DNA of 64,000 nt from NCEH01 sp002257205 (GCF_043195105.1 NZ_JBAFWO010000003.1); one strand, 5' to 3'. Positions 53,550 through 62,726 are shown, counted from the first letter of the stretch. A program made the numbers and translations. Notes: a model not told the origin generated them from the sequence alone.

Positions 53550-54170
53550 ATGCTGAAAATCTGGGGACGCCTCAACTCCACCAATGTGAAAAAGGTGGTG
53601 TGGGCCGCGCGCGAATTGAACCTGCCGTACGAGCACGCGAACGCAGGCGGCCCGTTCGGCATCGTGAACGAACCGGACTATCGCGCTCTGAACCCCAACG
53701 GCCTTGTCCCCTGCATCGAGGACCAAGGCCTGGTGTTGTGGGAATCCAATGCCGTGGTGCGTTATCTTTCCGCCCGTCACGGAGCCGGCACGCTGTGGCC
53801 GGAAGATCCGGCGGTCCGCGCCATCGGCGACAAATGGATGGATTGGGCCTCCACCTCGTTTGCCGGGCCGTTCCGCGATGTGTTCTGGAACATCGTCCGG
53901 CTCGGTCCGGAGCAACGCGACATGGGCGCGGTGGAAAAAGGCCTTGCCGCCTGCACCGATTTGCTGGCGCGGGTGGACGCCGCGCTCGCGCACCATCCCT
54001 ATCTGTCGGGCGACGGGTTCGCCATGGGCGATATTCCGCTTGGCTGCTTCGTCTATGCCTGGTTCGAAATGCCCATCGCCCGCCAGCCGATGCCCCATCT
54101 GGAAGCCTGGTACGCACGCCTGAAGGACCGGCCGGCCTATCGCGACGCGGTCATGACGCCGCTCACCTGA
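53550..54170 (+). CDS. Glutathione S-transferase family protein, 206 aa
   Basis: The N-terminal thioredoxin-like domain begins LKIWGRLNSTNVKKVVWAARELNLPYEH, with Ser/Thr/Asn at the catalytic turn. NPNGLVPCIEDQGLVLWESNAVVRYL is the cis-Pro/glutathione-binding stretch. The C-terminal helical domain has YLSGDGFAMGDIPLGCF, the N-capping box. The exact class cannot be set. It is cytosolic and probably conjugates or reduces small electrophiles. It has an AAGAGGACA SD and is monocistronic, right after the liv terminator. Confidence 0.9.
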   Translation: MLKIWGRLNSTNVKKVVWAARELNLPYEHANAGGPFGIVNEPDYRALNPNGLVPCIEDQGLVLWESNAVVRYLSARHGAGTLWPEDPAVRAIGDKWMDWASTSFAGPFRDVFWNIVRLGPEQRDMGAVEKGLAACTDLLARVDAALAHHPYLSGDGFAMGDIPLGCFVYAWFEMPIARQPMPHLEAWYARLKDRPAYRDAVMTPLT

Positions 54171-54175
54171 GCGGT

Positions 54176-54907
54176 TCAGCCGATGGTGGAAAGCGCCGGG
54201 AACGTCTCGATCAGCCAATAAGAGACGCTGGCGATCCAGCCCGACATGAAGGCGATGCCGGTGAGCACCAGCATCGCCCCCATCACCTTTTCCATCACCG
54301 GCAGCAGGCGGCGCATGTGGCGCAGGCCGTCCAGGAACGGCCGCACCGCCACCGCCGCGAGCAGGAACGGCACGCCGAGACCGGCAGAATAGATCGCAAG
54401 CAGGCCCGCCCCCTTCGCGACCGTCGCCTCCGACCCGGCGACCGCAAGGATCGCGCCCAGCACCGGGCCGAGGCAGGGCGTCCAGCCGAAGGCAAAGGCG
54501 AGGCCCATCACGAACGCGCCCCACAGACCGGTGGGTTCGTTCACATGCGGCCGGGCGGTGCGCGAGAGCAGATGAATCTTGAACACGCCGAGAAAATTCA
54601 GCCCCATCACGATGATCGCGACGCCGGCGATGATGGACAGAACCTCCTGGTGCGCACGTAGCACCTCACCCACCGCCGAGGCGCCGGCCCCCAATGCGAC
54701 GAACACCACGGTAAAGCCGCTCACGAACAGCAGCGCGCCGAAAATCGCGCGGCGCCCCACCTGCTGCAACGGTTCCGCCTTGGAGAGGTCTTCCAGGGTC
54801 GCGCCGCCGAGGAAGCACAAATAAGGCGGCACCAGGGGCAGGACACAGGGGGACAGGAAGCTCGCAAGGCCCGCGGCAAAGGCGGCAGGCAGCGTGACAT
54901 CGGCCAT
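54176..54907 (-). CDS. ccdA: CcdA-type thiol-disulfide membrane transporter
   Basis: 243 aa, ATG 54907 (no strong SD; the frame stays open to 55009). Six helices are expected for CcdA. The two redox cysteines appear in GLASFLSPCVLPLVPPYLCFLGG and FAFGWTPCLGPVLGAILAV, each Cys-Pro-flanked at the centre of helices 1 and 4, and the ending PFLLAAVAV-PF is typical. It carries reducing power from cytoplasmic thioredoxin across the membrane, for cytochrome c maturation or other periplasmic thiols. No ccm or periplasmic thioredoxin gene is next to it. Confidence 0.93.
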   Translation of the reverse strand: MADVTLPAAFAAGLASFLSPCVLPLVPPYLCFLGGATLEDLSKAEPLQQVGRRAIFGALLFVSGFTVVFVALGAGASAVGEVLRAHQEVLSIIAGVAIIVMGLNFLGVFKIHLLSRTARPHVNEPTGLWGAFVMGLAFAFGWTPCLGPVLGAILAVAGSEATVAKGAGLLAIYSAGLGVPFLLAAVAVRPFLDGLRHMRRLLPVMEKVMGAMLVLTGIAFMSGWIASVSYWLIETFPALSTIG

Positions 54908-55155
54908 GGGAGGGTTGCACCCTTCGTACGCGAAACCGGACCCCGCCACTGTCTCAAGCCGGCGGAGCTTTCGCCGCATGTCATGGGCCGGAACGGCGCC
55001 ACCGCACAAGAGGGCGCGCCCCTCCCCTCCCCGCCATGTGATCTGCCGGTTTGCCGCAGGCGCGCGCGGCGTGGTCCTCGCGTGGCAAGTGTGGACGCGG
55101 GGGCCGGACCTGCTCTAAGAGCTTAGGCACGGTAGCCCGCTGGTCCGGACGTGAC

Positions 55156-56148
55156 ATGCTCAACCTCCTCACCGATGTGCCGGGCCTCCAAATTGGCCAC
55201 GCAACCGACCTCAGGCTTGGATCGGGCGTGACGGCGGTACTGTGCGACGTGCCGACCATCGCCGCCGTGGACGTGCGCGGCGGCAGCCCCGGCACGCGCG
55301 AAACCGATCTCCTCGCGCCCGGCGCCAGCGTGCAGCACGTGGATGCCCTGTTCCTCTCCGGCGGCTCGGCCTTTGGCCTCGACGCGGGCTCGGGGATCAT
55401 GTCCTGGCTTGCCGAACAGGGGCGTGGGCATCCCGTGGGCTCCGTGCGGGTGCCCATCGTTCCCGGCGCGATCCTGTTCGATCTCCTCAATGGCGGCGAC
55501 AAGGCCTGGGGCCGCCATTCGCCCTATGCCGCCCTCGGCTATGACGCGGCGGCCGCGGCGCGCGCCGGCAGCTTTGCCCTCGGTACGGTCGGCGCCGGCA
55601 CCGGCGCGACTACGGCCCATGTCAAGGGCGGGCTCGGCTCGGCTTCCGCCATGACACCGGGCGGTCACGTGGTGGGCGCCCTTGTGGCGGTGAATGCCGT
55701 GGGCAGTCCGCTCATCGGCGGCGGACCCCATCTGCGCGCGGCGCCGTTCGAGCGCGATGGCGAATTCGGCGGGTGCGGCATGCCGCAGCATTGGCCGGAC
55801 GACGCCTCGCCCCTCACCATGAAGGGCGCCACGCCGCGCGCCAACACCACCATCGCGGTGGTCGCCACCGATGCCGTTCTCACCCGCGCGCAGGCGCGCT
55901 CCTTTGCCGTGATGGCGCAGGATGGCTTGGCTCTGTCGCTGTTTCCGGTACACACGCAACTCGACGGCGATTGCGTGTTCGCCCTGGCGACCGGGCGCAA
56001 GGAACTCGACCCGATCCGCCACGCGGAGGCCGAGCTTGGCGCGACAGCCGCCTGCGTGCTCGCACGCGCCGTCGGGCGTGCCATATTCGAGGCCACCACC
56101 TTGCCTTATCCCGGTGCCCAGGCCGCCTGGCGCGACCGCTTCCGCTGA
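55156..56148 (+). CDS. P1-family (S58) self-processing peptidase / DmpA-NylC-like
   Basis: 330 aa from ATG 55156 (MLNLLTDVPGLQIGHA..., the usual family start). The motifs GVTAVLCD, DVRGGSPGTRETDLL, ALFLSGGSAFGLDAGSGIM, then ATPRANTTIAVVATDA are all present. In the family (DmpA, BapA, NylC) the precursor cuts itself before a Ser/Thr nucleophile; here the Asn-Thr step in RANTT is the probable site, as in NylC, giving alpha and beta chains. It acts on N-terminal or beta-peptide/amide substrates. A membrane-protein gene follows ten bases later. Confidence 0.9.
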   Translation: MLNLLTDVPGLQIGHATDLRLGSGVTAVLCDVPTIAAVDVRGGSPGTRETDLLAPGASVQHVDALFLSGGSAFGLDAGSGIMSWLAEQGRGHPVGSVRVPIVPGAILFDLLNGGDKAWGRHSPYAALGYDAAAAARAGSFALGTVGAGTGATTAHVKGGLGSASAMTPGGHVVGALVAVNAVGSPLIGGGPHLRAAPFERDGEFGGCGMPQHWPDDASPLTMKGATPRANTTIAVVATDAVLTRAQARSFAVMAQDGLALSLFPVHTQLDGDCVFALATGRKELDPIRHAEAELGATAACVLARAVGRAIFEATTLPYPGAQAAWRDRFR

Positions 56149-56158
56149 AGGACACCCG

Positions 56159-56668
56159 ATGCCCCGCCTCCCTTCCATCCGCCCGATCCGGCACGATAAT
56201 GACGATGCGCCCCGGCTCTCCGGCCTCCTGGCGATCATCTTCTGGTGTGCGTGCGGCATCACGGCGGTGCCGCTCGCCGGCATCTTCACGCTGATCTCGG
56301 TACTCGGGCCGCAGGCGGCCTGGTCGGCGATCGCGGATTCGCTGTCCGCGCCCGGCGCCTCCTCGCAGATGCTGCGGTTCGGCCTGTTTCCGCAGGTCGT
56401 GCTGTTCGTCTGGGCGATCGGTTTCGTGATTTTGACGGTGCGGCGCTCCGCGCGCACGCGCGCCCTTACCCCGGTCGCGCTGGTGGTGTGGCTGATCGTG
56501 ACCGCCTTTAGCCAGTTCGCCATCCGCGACCTTCTGGCGCCCGACGGCCTGACCGTGGGCGATCTCGCGGCCCTGCTGCCCGCCCTTCTTGCGCAAGGCG
56601 TGGGGGTCGCGGGCTTCGTCGGCTACATGCGCGAGGGCGAGCGCCCGCGCCGCTATTACCGATCCTGA
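56159..56668 (+). CDS. Multi-pass membrane protein, 169 aa
   Basis: Start ATG 56159 with AAGGA eight bases upstream, ten bases after the peptidase stop, so co-transcribed. Four hydrophobic helices are visible (about residues 22-47, 73-92, 101-119 and 131-152), separated by short polar turns; the C-terminus (YMREGERPRRYYRS) is basic and cytoplasmic. It may belong to the DUF2569 group, but I cannot be sure. Function unknown. It converges with surf1 (eight bases apart). Confidence 0.75.
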   Translation: MPRLPSIRPIRHDNDDAPRLSGLLAIIFWCACGITAVPLAGIFTLISVLGPQAAWSAIADSLSAPGASSQMLRFGLFPQVVLFVWAIGFVILTVRRSARTRALTPVALVVWLIVTAFSQFAIRDLLAPDGLTVGDLAALLPALLAQGVGVAGFVGYMREGERPRRYYRS

Positions 56669-56675
56669 GGCGCGG

Positions 56676-57419
56676 TCACAGCAGCCCGCGACGCCGCGAA
56701 ATGACGAACGCCACATAGACCCCGGCGAGCGTCACGGCGAGGCCGTACCAGGTCAGCGCATATTCGAGGTGCCGGTTGGGGAAGGTCAGCCGGGTCTCGC
56801 CGCCCTGGGGCAGGCCGCCGGGATTGGCGCTGGCGTCTGCGTCGATGATGAAGGGCGCCACCTTGGCCAGCCCGCGCGCGGCGGCGATCTCGCCCGGATC
56901 GCGCCGGAACCAGGCATTATGGGCGGGATCGTTCGCGGGCACGAACCAGCTCGCCTCCTCGGGCATGCGCAGCAGGCCGGTGACAGTCACCGGCCCCTGG
57001 ATCTGCCCGTCCCGGCGGCTGTCCGGCGCGCGGCGATCTTCCGGAACGAAGCCGCGATTGACCAGGATCGCCGATCCGTCGGGCAGCATCAGCGGCGTCA
57101 ACACCTGGAATCCGGGCCCCTTGAACGGCCCTTTCGGGTCGGACAGGACCGTATAGATCAAGGTCTCCTTGCTGTGATCGAACGTGCCGGTGGCCCGCAC
57201 CGGCTGATATTCGTCCACTTCGCGTGTCACGCTCGGCCATTGGGACGCGGGCAGCACGGGTTGCGGCGGCTGCGCCGCGCGCGCCTCGACCTGGGCGACG
57301 AGGCCATTCTTCCAGCTCAGCCGCTCCAGCTGCCAAGTGCCGAGGGCGAGCAGCGTGGCGAACGCGACGAAGGTGGCCAGGGTGGGCAGCAGCAGCCCGC
57401 GACGCAGCGACCCGCTCAT
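56676..57419 (-). CDS. SURF1-family cytochrome oxidase assembly protein
   Basis: 247 aa, ATG 57419 in an ATGA overlap with the DUF983 stop. It has the SURF1 layout: a helix at residues 9-28, a large periplasmic domain (EYQPVRATGTFDHSKE, LTPLMLPDGSAILVNRGFVPEDRR, V-TGLLR-PEEAS) and a second helix at about 217-238 followed by R-R. The conserved H-YALTWYGLA is present. SURF1 helps insert heme a into subunit I of aa3 oxidase. Last gene of the oxidase cluster. Confidence 0.94.
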   Translation of the reverse strand: MSGSLRRGLLLPTLATFVAFATLLALGTWQLERLSWKNGLVAQVEARAAQPPQPVLPASQWPSVTREVDEYQPVRATGTFDHSKETLIYTVLSDPKGPFKGPGFQVLTPLMLPDGSAILVNRGFVPEDRRAPDSRRDGQIQGPVTVTGLLRMPEEASWFVPANDPAHNAWFRRDPGEIAAARGLAKVAPFIIDADASANPGGLPQGGETRLTFPNRHLEYALTWYGLAVTLAGVYVAFVISRRRGLL

Positions 57420-57799
57420 TCGCCGTCGCGCTGCTCCAGTCGCCCTTCGGACGCCCGGTTTGCATATTGCATGGCCACGAGCACGCCCTTGAACGGGCGA
57501 AGCAGTCCAAGGGTGACGATCAAGATGCCAGGAATCCACAGCAAGGCGTGCACCCAGAGGGGCGGTTCGAACGTGACCTCCACCCAGAAGGCGAGTGCGA
57601 CCACCAGGAACCCGCCGATGAGGATGACGAACACCGCTGGCCCGTCCCCGGCATCGATGAAGGAATAATCGAGGCCGCAGGCGTCGCATTCAGGAGCGAG
57701 CTGGAGAAACCCCTTGAACAATTTCCCCTTGCCGCAGCGCGGACACCGGCAGGACAGGCCCGCGACGATGGGCGAGACAGGGCTGTAATAGGGTTCCAT
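57416..57799 (-). CDS. DUF983-family protein, 127 aa
   Basis: Start ATG 57799 (MEPYYSPVSPIVAG...); the earlier frame to 57895 runs through the ctaE terminator. An N-terminal zinc-ribbon-like motif CRCPRCGKGKLFKGFL...CDACG is followed by two membrane helices (about residues 58-80 and 84-103). DUF983 genes are fixed between ctaE and surf1 in alphaproteobacteria; a role in oxidase assembly is inferred from that position. It overlaps surf1 by four bases. Confidence 0.93.
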   Translation of the reverse strand: MEPYYSPVSPIVAGLSCRCPRCGKGKLFKGFLQLAPECDACGLDYSFIDAGDGPAVFVILIGGFLVVALAFWVEVTFEPPLWVHALLWIPGILIVTLGLLRPFKGVLVAMQYANRASEGRLEQRDGE

Positions 57800-57833
57800 G
57801 GATATCCCCGTTCCGCGGCCGCGGCCGTGCGCC

Positions 57834-57863
57834 AAACAAAACGGGGCGGCTCGCGCCGCCCCG
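57834..57863 (-). terminator. Rho-independent terminator after ctaE
   Basis: CGGGGCGGC (57842-57850) / GCCGCCCCG (57855-57863), 4-nt loop, followed on the minus strand by TTTTGTTT. It lies between ctaE and DUF983, so the DUF983-surf1 pair is partly separated from the main operon. Confidence 0.8.
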
Positions 57864-57898
57864 CCGATTCCTGAGAAACCCGTGGGGCCCTGCAAACC

Positions 57899-58729
57899 TC
57901 AATGGGCGGACGTGCCGGCGCCCCAGACATAGATGAAGGCGAACAGGAACAGCCACACCACGTCAACGAAATGCCAGTACCAGGCAGCCGCCTCGAAGCC
58001 GAAATGCTTCTGCGGGGTGAAATCGCCGGCGACCGCACGCAGCAGGCACACCAGGAGGAAGATGGTGCCCACGATCACGTGGAAGCCATGGAACCCGGTC
58101 GCCATGAAGAAGGTGGCACCATAAATATTGCCCGAGAAGCCGAAATGCACGTGCAGATATTCGAACGCCTGGCAGGTCGTGAACAGCACGCCCAGCACGA
58201 CCGTGAGCAGCAGGCCCCACTTCAGGCCCTGGCGGTCATTTTCCAGCAGCGCATGATGCGCCCAGGTGACCGTGGTGCCGGAGGTGAGCAGCAGCAGCGT
58301 GTTGAGCAGCGGTAGGTGCCAGGGATCAAGCGATTCGATGCCATGGGGCGGCCACACGCCGCCGGTCACCTCGAAGCGCGAATAATTGATCACCTCGCCG
58401 GAGAACAGGGCCGCGTCGAAATAGGCCCAGAACCAGGCGACGAAGAACATGACTTCGGACGCGATGAACAGGATCATGCCGTAGCGCAGGCCGATCTGCA
58501 CCACCGGGGTATGGAAGCCCAGATGGCCCTCGCGGATCATGTCCCGCCACCAGCCGAACATGGTGTAAAGCACGCCAAGGAAGCCGATCCCCATGGGGAT
58601 GGCCGTGCCGCCGTGCATCCACACCACCGCGCCCCCGGTGAGGATGAAGGCCGAGATCGAGCCCACGATGGGCCACGGGCTCGGCTCCACCATGTGATAA
58701 TCGTGCTGCTTCACGTGTCCCTCGGCCAT
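57899..58729 (-). CDS. ctaE: Cytochrome c oxidase subunit III
   Basis: 276 aa, seven helices. HDYHMVEPSPWPIVGSISAF at the start, GMILFIASEVMFFVAWFWAYF with the conserved Glu of the proton/O2 channel, W-P-GI-LDPWHLPLLNT, HALLENDRQG and the C-terminal FGFEAAAWYWHFVDVVWLFLF are diagnostic. It is a core aa3 subunit without metal centres. It follows ctaG (150 bp gap) and is followed by a terminator. Confidence 0.97.
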   Translation of the reverse strand: MAEGHVKQHDYHMVEPSPWPIVGSISAFILTGGAVVWMHGGTAIPMGIGFLGVLYTMFGWWRDMIREGHLGFHTPVVQIGLRYGMILFIASEVMFFVAWFWAYFDAALFSGEVINYSRFEVTGGVWPPHGIESLDPWHLPLLNTLLLLTSGTTVTWAHHALLENDRQGLKWGLLLTVVLGVLFTTCQAFEYLHVHFGFSGNIYGATFFMATGFHGFHVIVGTIFLLVCLLRAVAGDFTPQKHFGFEAAAWYWHFVDVVWLFLFAFIYVWGAGTSAH

Positions 58730-58879
58730 TTGAAGCGGCCTCCCCTTCCAGCATTAAAATTCTACCAGGACCTGCCGCCCCGCCGCAATGCGACGGTTGT
58801 GTCCAGCCCCACCAACCAACCGCCCGGCCTGCCGGGCTTCATCACGTGTCCGCCCCGCTGCCACCGGCCGGGCGCAGGC

Positions 58880-59521
58880 TCACAGAGCCTTTTTGGAACT
58901 CTCGCCGGCCGGCTCGGGCGCGCGCGCCACCGGCGCCGCAGGCTTGGGCGCCGGGAAGAAGGTGTAAGACAATGTGATGGTCTTCACATTGTTGAATTCC
59001 GGATCGTCCGCGATGGCGGGATCGATGAAAAACACCACCGGCATATCCGCCTTTTCATTGCCCTGCATGGTCTGTTCGGAAAAGCAGAAGCACTGCATCT
59101 TCACGAAATAGGCGCCCGCGGGGGCCGGCGTGACGTTATAGGTCGCGTTGCCATAGGTCTCAGCCGACGAGAGATTGCGGGCGAGGTAATAGACCATCTT
59201 GGTCTCGCCCACGCGCACATTCACATCCGCCTGTTCCGGCTTGAATTCCCAGGGCAGGCCGGGCGCGATATTGGAATCGAAGCGTACCTGGATGGTGCGG
59301 TCGAGCACCTTGTCTGGCACGGCCGTGCCCACCCGCGTCGCCCCGCCGAAACCGGTGAGCGAGCAGAACATCGCGTAGAAAGGAACGACCGCATAAGCAG
59401 CGCCCACCATGCCGACCGCGAACGCAAGGCAGGCCAAGGCCACCGGCGTGTGCCGGAGGCGGCGCCGCTTCGGGGCAGCGGAGCCCGGTTCGGGCAAGGG
59501 GGGCTGCGCAGCTGTGCTCAT
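58880..59521 (-). CDS. ctaG: Cytochrome c oxidase assembly protein CtaG (Cox11)
   Basis: 213 aa. One N-terminal helix (about residues 28-50) ends with PFYAMFC, then a periplasmic domain with the copper-binding motif CFCF (residues 144-147) in VKMQCFCFSEQ and the strand ADMPVVFFIDP. It delivers Cu to the CuB site of subunit I. The C-terminal tail is Pro/Ala-rich. It lies seven bases after the small coxF gene. Confidence 0.96.
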   Translation of the reverse strand: MSTAAQPPLPEPGSAAPKRRRLRHTPVALACLAFAVGMVGAAYAVVPFYAMFCSLTGFGGATRVGTAVPDKVLDRTIQVRFDSNIAPGLPWEFKPEQADVNVRVGETKMVYYLARNLSSAETYGNATYNVTPAPAGAYFVKMQCFCFSEQTMQGNEKADMPVVFFIDPAIADDPEFNNVKTITLSYTFFPAPKPAAPVARAPEPAGESSKKAL

Positions 59522-59528
59522 TCCATCC

Positions 59529-59711
59529 TCACAGCGGCCGGTTCAACACGGCCGGACCCATCTTCACGATGGTGACCACGTAGAAAAGGATCACCAGGAA
59601 ACCCAGCACCGAAGCGATGGCCACCGAGCGCGCCCGGCGCCGCCGCTTCTGCTCATCGGTCAGCACGATGCCCTCACCCTCGGGCGTGCGCTTTTCCTTC
59701 TCATCCACCAC
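59529..59711 (-). CDS. Small single-TM protein CoxF of the oxidase operon, 60 aa
   Basis: A cytoplasmic charged N-terminus (EGIVLTDEQKRRRRARS) is followed by one helix (about residues 31-50). Genes of this size, sequence style and place, between ctaB and ctaG, are found in most alphaproteobacterial aa3 operons and are often named coxF. It lies three bases after ctaB and seven before ctaG. It is distinct from the CODH-maturation CoxF. Its role in oxidase assembly is inferred from position. Confidence 0.88.
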   Translation of the reverse strand: MVDEKEKRTPEGEGIVLTDEQKRRRRARSVAIASVLGFLVILFYVVTIVKMGPAVLNRPL

Positions 59712-59714
59712 GCA

Positions 59715-60647
59715 TCACACTCCCACCAGCGCTTCGACCAAAAGCGAGGCGAAGAGCAAAAACAGATAGAGAATGGAGAAGCCGAACAATTGTTTGCTCG
59801 CCTTCACCGCCGCCGCGCCTTCGCGCACGCGATAGACTTTCACGGCGAGCCAGAGCATGCCCGCGCCCAGAACAGCGGCCACCGCGCCATAGCCATAACC
59901 GGCATAGCCCAGCACGACCGGCGACACAGCAAGAGGCACCAGGAACAGCGTGTAGAGCAGGATCTGCCGGCGCGTCTCGTCGGGCCCCGCCGTCACCGGC
60001 AGCATGGGCACACCGGCACGGGCGTAATCATCGGCGCGATAGAGCGCGAGCGCCCAGAAGTGCGGCGGTGTCCAGAAGAAGATGATGGCGACCAGCAGCA
60101 GGCTTTCAAAACCCACGGAGCCGGACGCGGCCGCCCAGGCCACCATGGGGGGAAACGCGCCGGCCGCGCCGCCGATCACGATGTTCTGCGGCGTCGAGCG
60201 CTTCAGCCACATGGTGTAGATCACCACATAGAAGAAGATGGTGAAGGCCAGCAACGCACCGGCCAGGATATTCACCAGCAGGCCCAGCACCACGACCGAA
60301 AAGGCCGAGAGTGTCAGGCCGAAGGCCAGGGCTTCCTGCGGCGTCACGCGGCCACCGGGAATGGGACGGTTCTTGGTGCGCGACATGACGGCGTCGATAT
60401 CGGCATCCCACCACATGTTCAGAGCGCCGGCCGCGCCCGCGCCCACCGCGATGCACAGGAGCGCGGTGAAGGCGATGACCGGGTGCACATGGTCCGGTGC
60501 CCGGACGAGGCCAACCAAAGCGGTGAAGATCACCAGCGACATGACGCGCGGCTTCAGAAGCGACAGGTAATCGCGCGGCGAGGCGAGGCCGAGGCCCGCT
60601 TCGCCACCGCCCGTCGTCTGGTTCAAGCTCACGCTCACGTCACTCAT
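59715..60647 (-). CDS. ctaB: Protoheme IX farnesyltransferase (heme O synthase)
   Basis: 310 aa from ATG 60647 (AGGACGA upstream; ATG 60665 is an alternative). UbiA-type prenyltransferase with seven to nine helices: YLSLLKPRVMSLVIFTALVGL, then the Asp-rich motif NMWWDADIDAVMSRT (residues 77-91), TKNRPIPGGRV and the second polar motif FFWTPPHFWALALYR-DDYARAGVPMLPV. It converts heme B to heme O for aa3 oxidase. Confidence 0.97.
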   Translation of the reverse strand: MSDVSVSLNQTTGGGEAGLGLASPRDYLSLLKPRVMSLVIFTALVGLVRAPDHVHPVIAFTALLCIAVGAGAAGALNMWWDADIDAVMSRTKNRPIPGGRVTPQEALAFGLTLSAFSVVVLGLLVNILAGALLAFTIFFYVVIYTMWLKRSTPQNIVIGGAAGAFPPMVAWAAASGSVGFESLLLVAIIFFWTPPHFWALALYRADDYARAGVPMLPVTAGPDETRRQILLYTLFLVPLAVSPVVLGYAGYGYGAVAAVLGAGMLWLAVKVYRVREGAAAVKASKQLFGFSILYLFLLFASLLVEALVGV

Positions 60648-60896
60648 GCGCACTCGTCCTGTCATACTGATCTTGCTCGGAGCCCGCCCCGTGGCGTTGC
60701 CCCTTCATACGCGCCAACTAAGCCGGCCGTGCGGCACCATATGGCCCGTTAGCTACCGCCGGGCAGGTCGCCGCCGGGAAGACGGCGGACACCGCTGAGA
60801 TGAACACCGGGCCATTGTTCGTCCGCGCGGTCAACGCATCGAAACTAGAGTCGTCTTGCCCGGACCTCAGCTCACCCACCCCTTGTCTCGAAACGG

Positions 60897-60922
60897 AACC
60901 GGCGCGGGACACCGCGCCGGTT
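60897..60922 (-). terminator. Hairpin terminator-like structure after ctaD
   Basis: AACCGGCGCGG/CCGCGCCGGTT, an 11-bp perfect stem with a GACA loop, 24 bp after the ctaD stop on the minus strand. The following T-run is weak, so partial read-through to ctaB is likely. The remainder of the 298-bp gap 60648-60945 shows no gene. Confidence 0.6.
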
Positions 60923-60945
60923 CGCCCCGAGGGAAACGCCGACGC

Positions 60946-62556
60946 TCACTTGATGCGCGGCAGAACTTCGAACTGATGGAACGGCGGCGGAGACGTGAGC
61001 GTCCATTCCAGGGTGGTCGCACCGGGACCCCAGGGATTGGGGCCGGCCAGTTCCTTGCGGCGGAAGGCAACCACGATGCCGGTCAGGAAGATCAGCACGG
61101 CGAAGCCGGAGATGTAGGAGCCGATGGAGGACACGTAGTTCCAGTGCGCGAACGCATCGGGATAGTCCACATAGCGGCGCGGCATGCCGGCGAGGCCAAG
61201 GAAATGCTGCGGGAAGAACACCAGGTTCACACCCACGAACGTGACCCAGAAGTGCAGCTTGCCCCAGAATTCCGGGATCATGTAGCCGCTCATCTTCGGG
61301 AACCAATAATACCAGCCGGCGAAGATGGCGAACACCGCGCCGAGCGACAGCACGTAGTGGAAGTGGGCGACCACATAATAGGTGTCATGCAGCGAGCGGT
61401 CGATGCCGGCGTTCGAAAGCACGACGCCGGTCACGCCGCCCACCGTGAACAGGAAGATAAAGCCGATCGCCCACAGCATGGGGGTTCGGAACTGCACCGA
61501 GCCGCCCCACATGGTGGCGATCCAGGAGAAGATCTTCACGCCCGTCGGGATGGCGATGATCATGGTCGCCGCGACGAAATAGGACTGCGTCGAGGCGGAG
61601 AGGCCCACCGTGTACATGTGGTGCGCCCACACCACGAAGCCGACCACGCCGATCGCCACCATGGCGTAGGCCATGCCGAGATAGCCGAACACCGGCTTGC
61701 GCGAGAAGGTCGAGACGATGTGGGAGACGATGCCGAAGCCCGGCAGGATCAGGATGTACACTTCCGGGTGGCCGAAGAACCAGAACAGATGCTGGAACAG
61801 GATCGGATCGCCGCCGCCGGCCGGATCGAAGAAGGTGGTGCCGAAATTGCGGTCCGTCAGCAGCATGGTGATGGCGCCGGCGAGCACCGGGAGGGACAGC
61901 AGCAGCAGGAAGGCGGTGATGAGCTGGGCCCAGGCGAACAGCGGCATCTTATGCAGCGTCATGCCCGGAGCGCGCATGTTGAAAATGGTGGTGATGAGGT
62001 TGATCGCCCCGAGGATCGAGGACGCGCCGGCGAGATGCAGCGCGAAGATCAGCAGGTCCATGGCCGGGCCGGGATGGCCGAGCTTGGAGGACAGTGGGGG
62101 ATAGATCGTCCAGCCGCCGCCGAAGCCATTGGAGCCCGCGGCACCCTCGACGAACAGGGAAATAATTGCCAGTCCGAAAGCCGGGGGCATCAGCCAGAAC
62201 GCGATGTTGTTGATGCGCGGGAAGGCCGTGTCCGGCGCGCCGATCATCAGCGGAATGAAGTAATTGCCAAAGCCGCCGATCAGCGCGGGCATCACCATGA
62301 AGAAGATCATGATGAGGCCGTGGCCGGTGGTGAACACGTTGAAGGTCTGCGGATTCTTGAAATATTGGAGGCCCGGCTCCATCAGTTCCATACGGATTCC
62401 AATGGACAAGGCGCCGCCCACGATCCCCGCCACGATGGCGAAGATCAGGTACATGATGCCGATGTCCTTGTTATTCGTCGAGAACACCCACCGCTTCCAT
62501 CCCGTGGGATTGTGCTCGGCATGTGCCGCGTCGTGCGCGATAGCCTCGGTGGCCAT
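60946..62556 (-). CDS. ctaD: Cytochrome c oxidase subunit I (aa3)
   Basis: 536 aa from ATG 62556 with GAGGAC upstream. About 12 helices. GHGLIMIFFMVMPALIGGFGNY (heme a His), WFFGHPEVYILILPGFG with the CuB His and cross-linked Tyr, VWAHHMYTVGL with the His pair, and DTYYVVAHFHYVLSLGA with both heme ligands are complete. LPVLAGAITMLLTDRN and the D- and K-channel residues identify an A-type proton-pumping oxidase. Catalyses O2 reduction by cytochrome c in the inner membrane. Confidence 0.98.
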   Translation of the reverse strand: MATEAIAHDAAHAEHNPTGWKRWVFSTNNKDIGIMYLIFAIVAGIVGGALSIGIRMELMEPGLQYFKNPQTFNVFTTGHGLIMIFFMVMPALIGGFGNYFIPLMIGAPDTAFPRINNIAFWLMPPAFGLAIISLFVEGAAGSNGFGGGWTIYPPLSSKLGHPGPAMDLLIFALHLAGASSILGAINLITTIFNMRAPGMTLHKMPLFAWAQLITAFLLLLSLPVLAGAITMLLTDRNFGTTFFDPAGGGDPILFQHLFWFFGHPEVYILILPGFGIVSHIVSTFSRKPVFGYLGMAYAMVAIGVVGFVVWAHHMYTVGLSASTQSYFVAATMIIAIPTGVKIFSWIATMWGGSVQFRTPMLWAIGFIFLFTVGGVTGVVLSNAGIDRSLHDTYYVVAHFHYVLSLGAVFAIFAGWYYWFPKMSGYMIPEFWGKLHFWVTFVGVNLVFFPQHFLGLAGMPRRYVDYPDAFAHWNYVSSIGSYISGFAVLIFLTGIVVAFRRKELAGPNPWGPGATTLEWTLTSPPPFHQFEVLPRIK

Positions 62557-62615
62557 GAGTCTAGTCCTCAATCTCTTGACGTTGCCGTCTTATCTTTAAG
62601 CGTCGGGTCGTGTCT

Positions 62616-62631
62616 GGTCCGCACGCGGACC
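62616..62631 (-). promoter_or_regulatory. Short hairpin between ctaC and ctaD
   Basis: GGTCCG-CACG-CGGACC in the 170-bp gap after ctaC. It could be a processing or attenuation site; the stem is only six base pairs. Confidence 0.3.
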
Positions 62632-62726
62632 CTTCGATTTCGTGCGCGAGGCGGCACCAGGGCCACTCGCGCGGTTTTCTTTCGGCTGGCCCCGGCCAGG
62701 TGCCCAATGCGTCCGCGGCGAACGCC

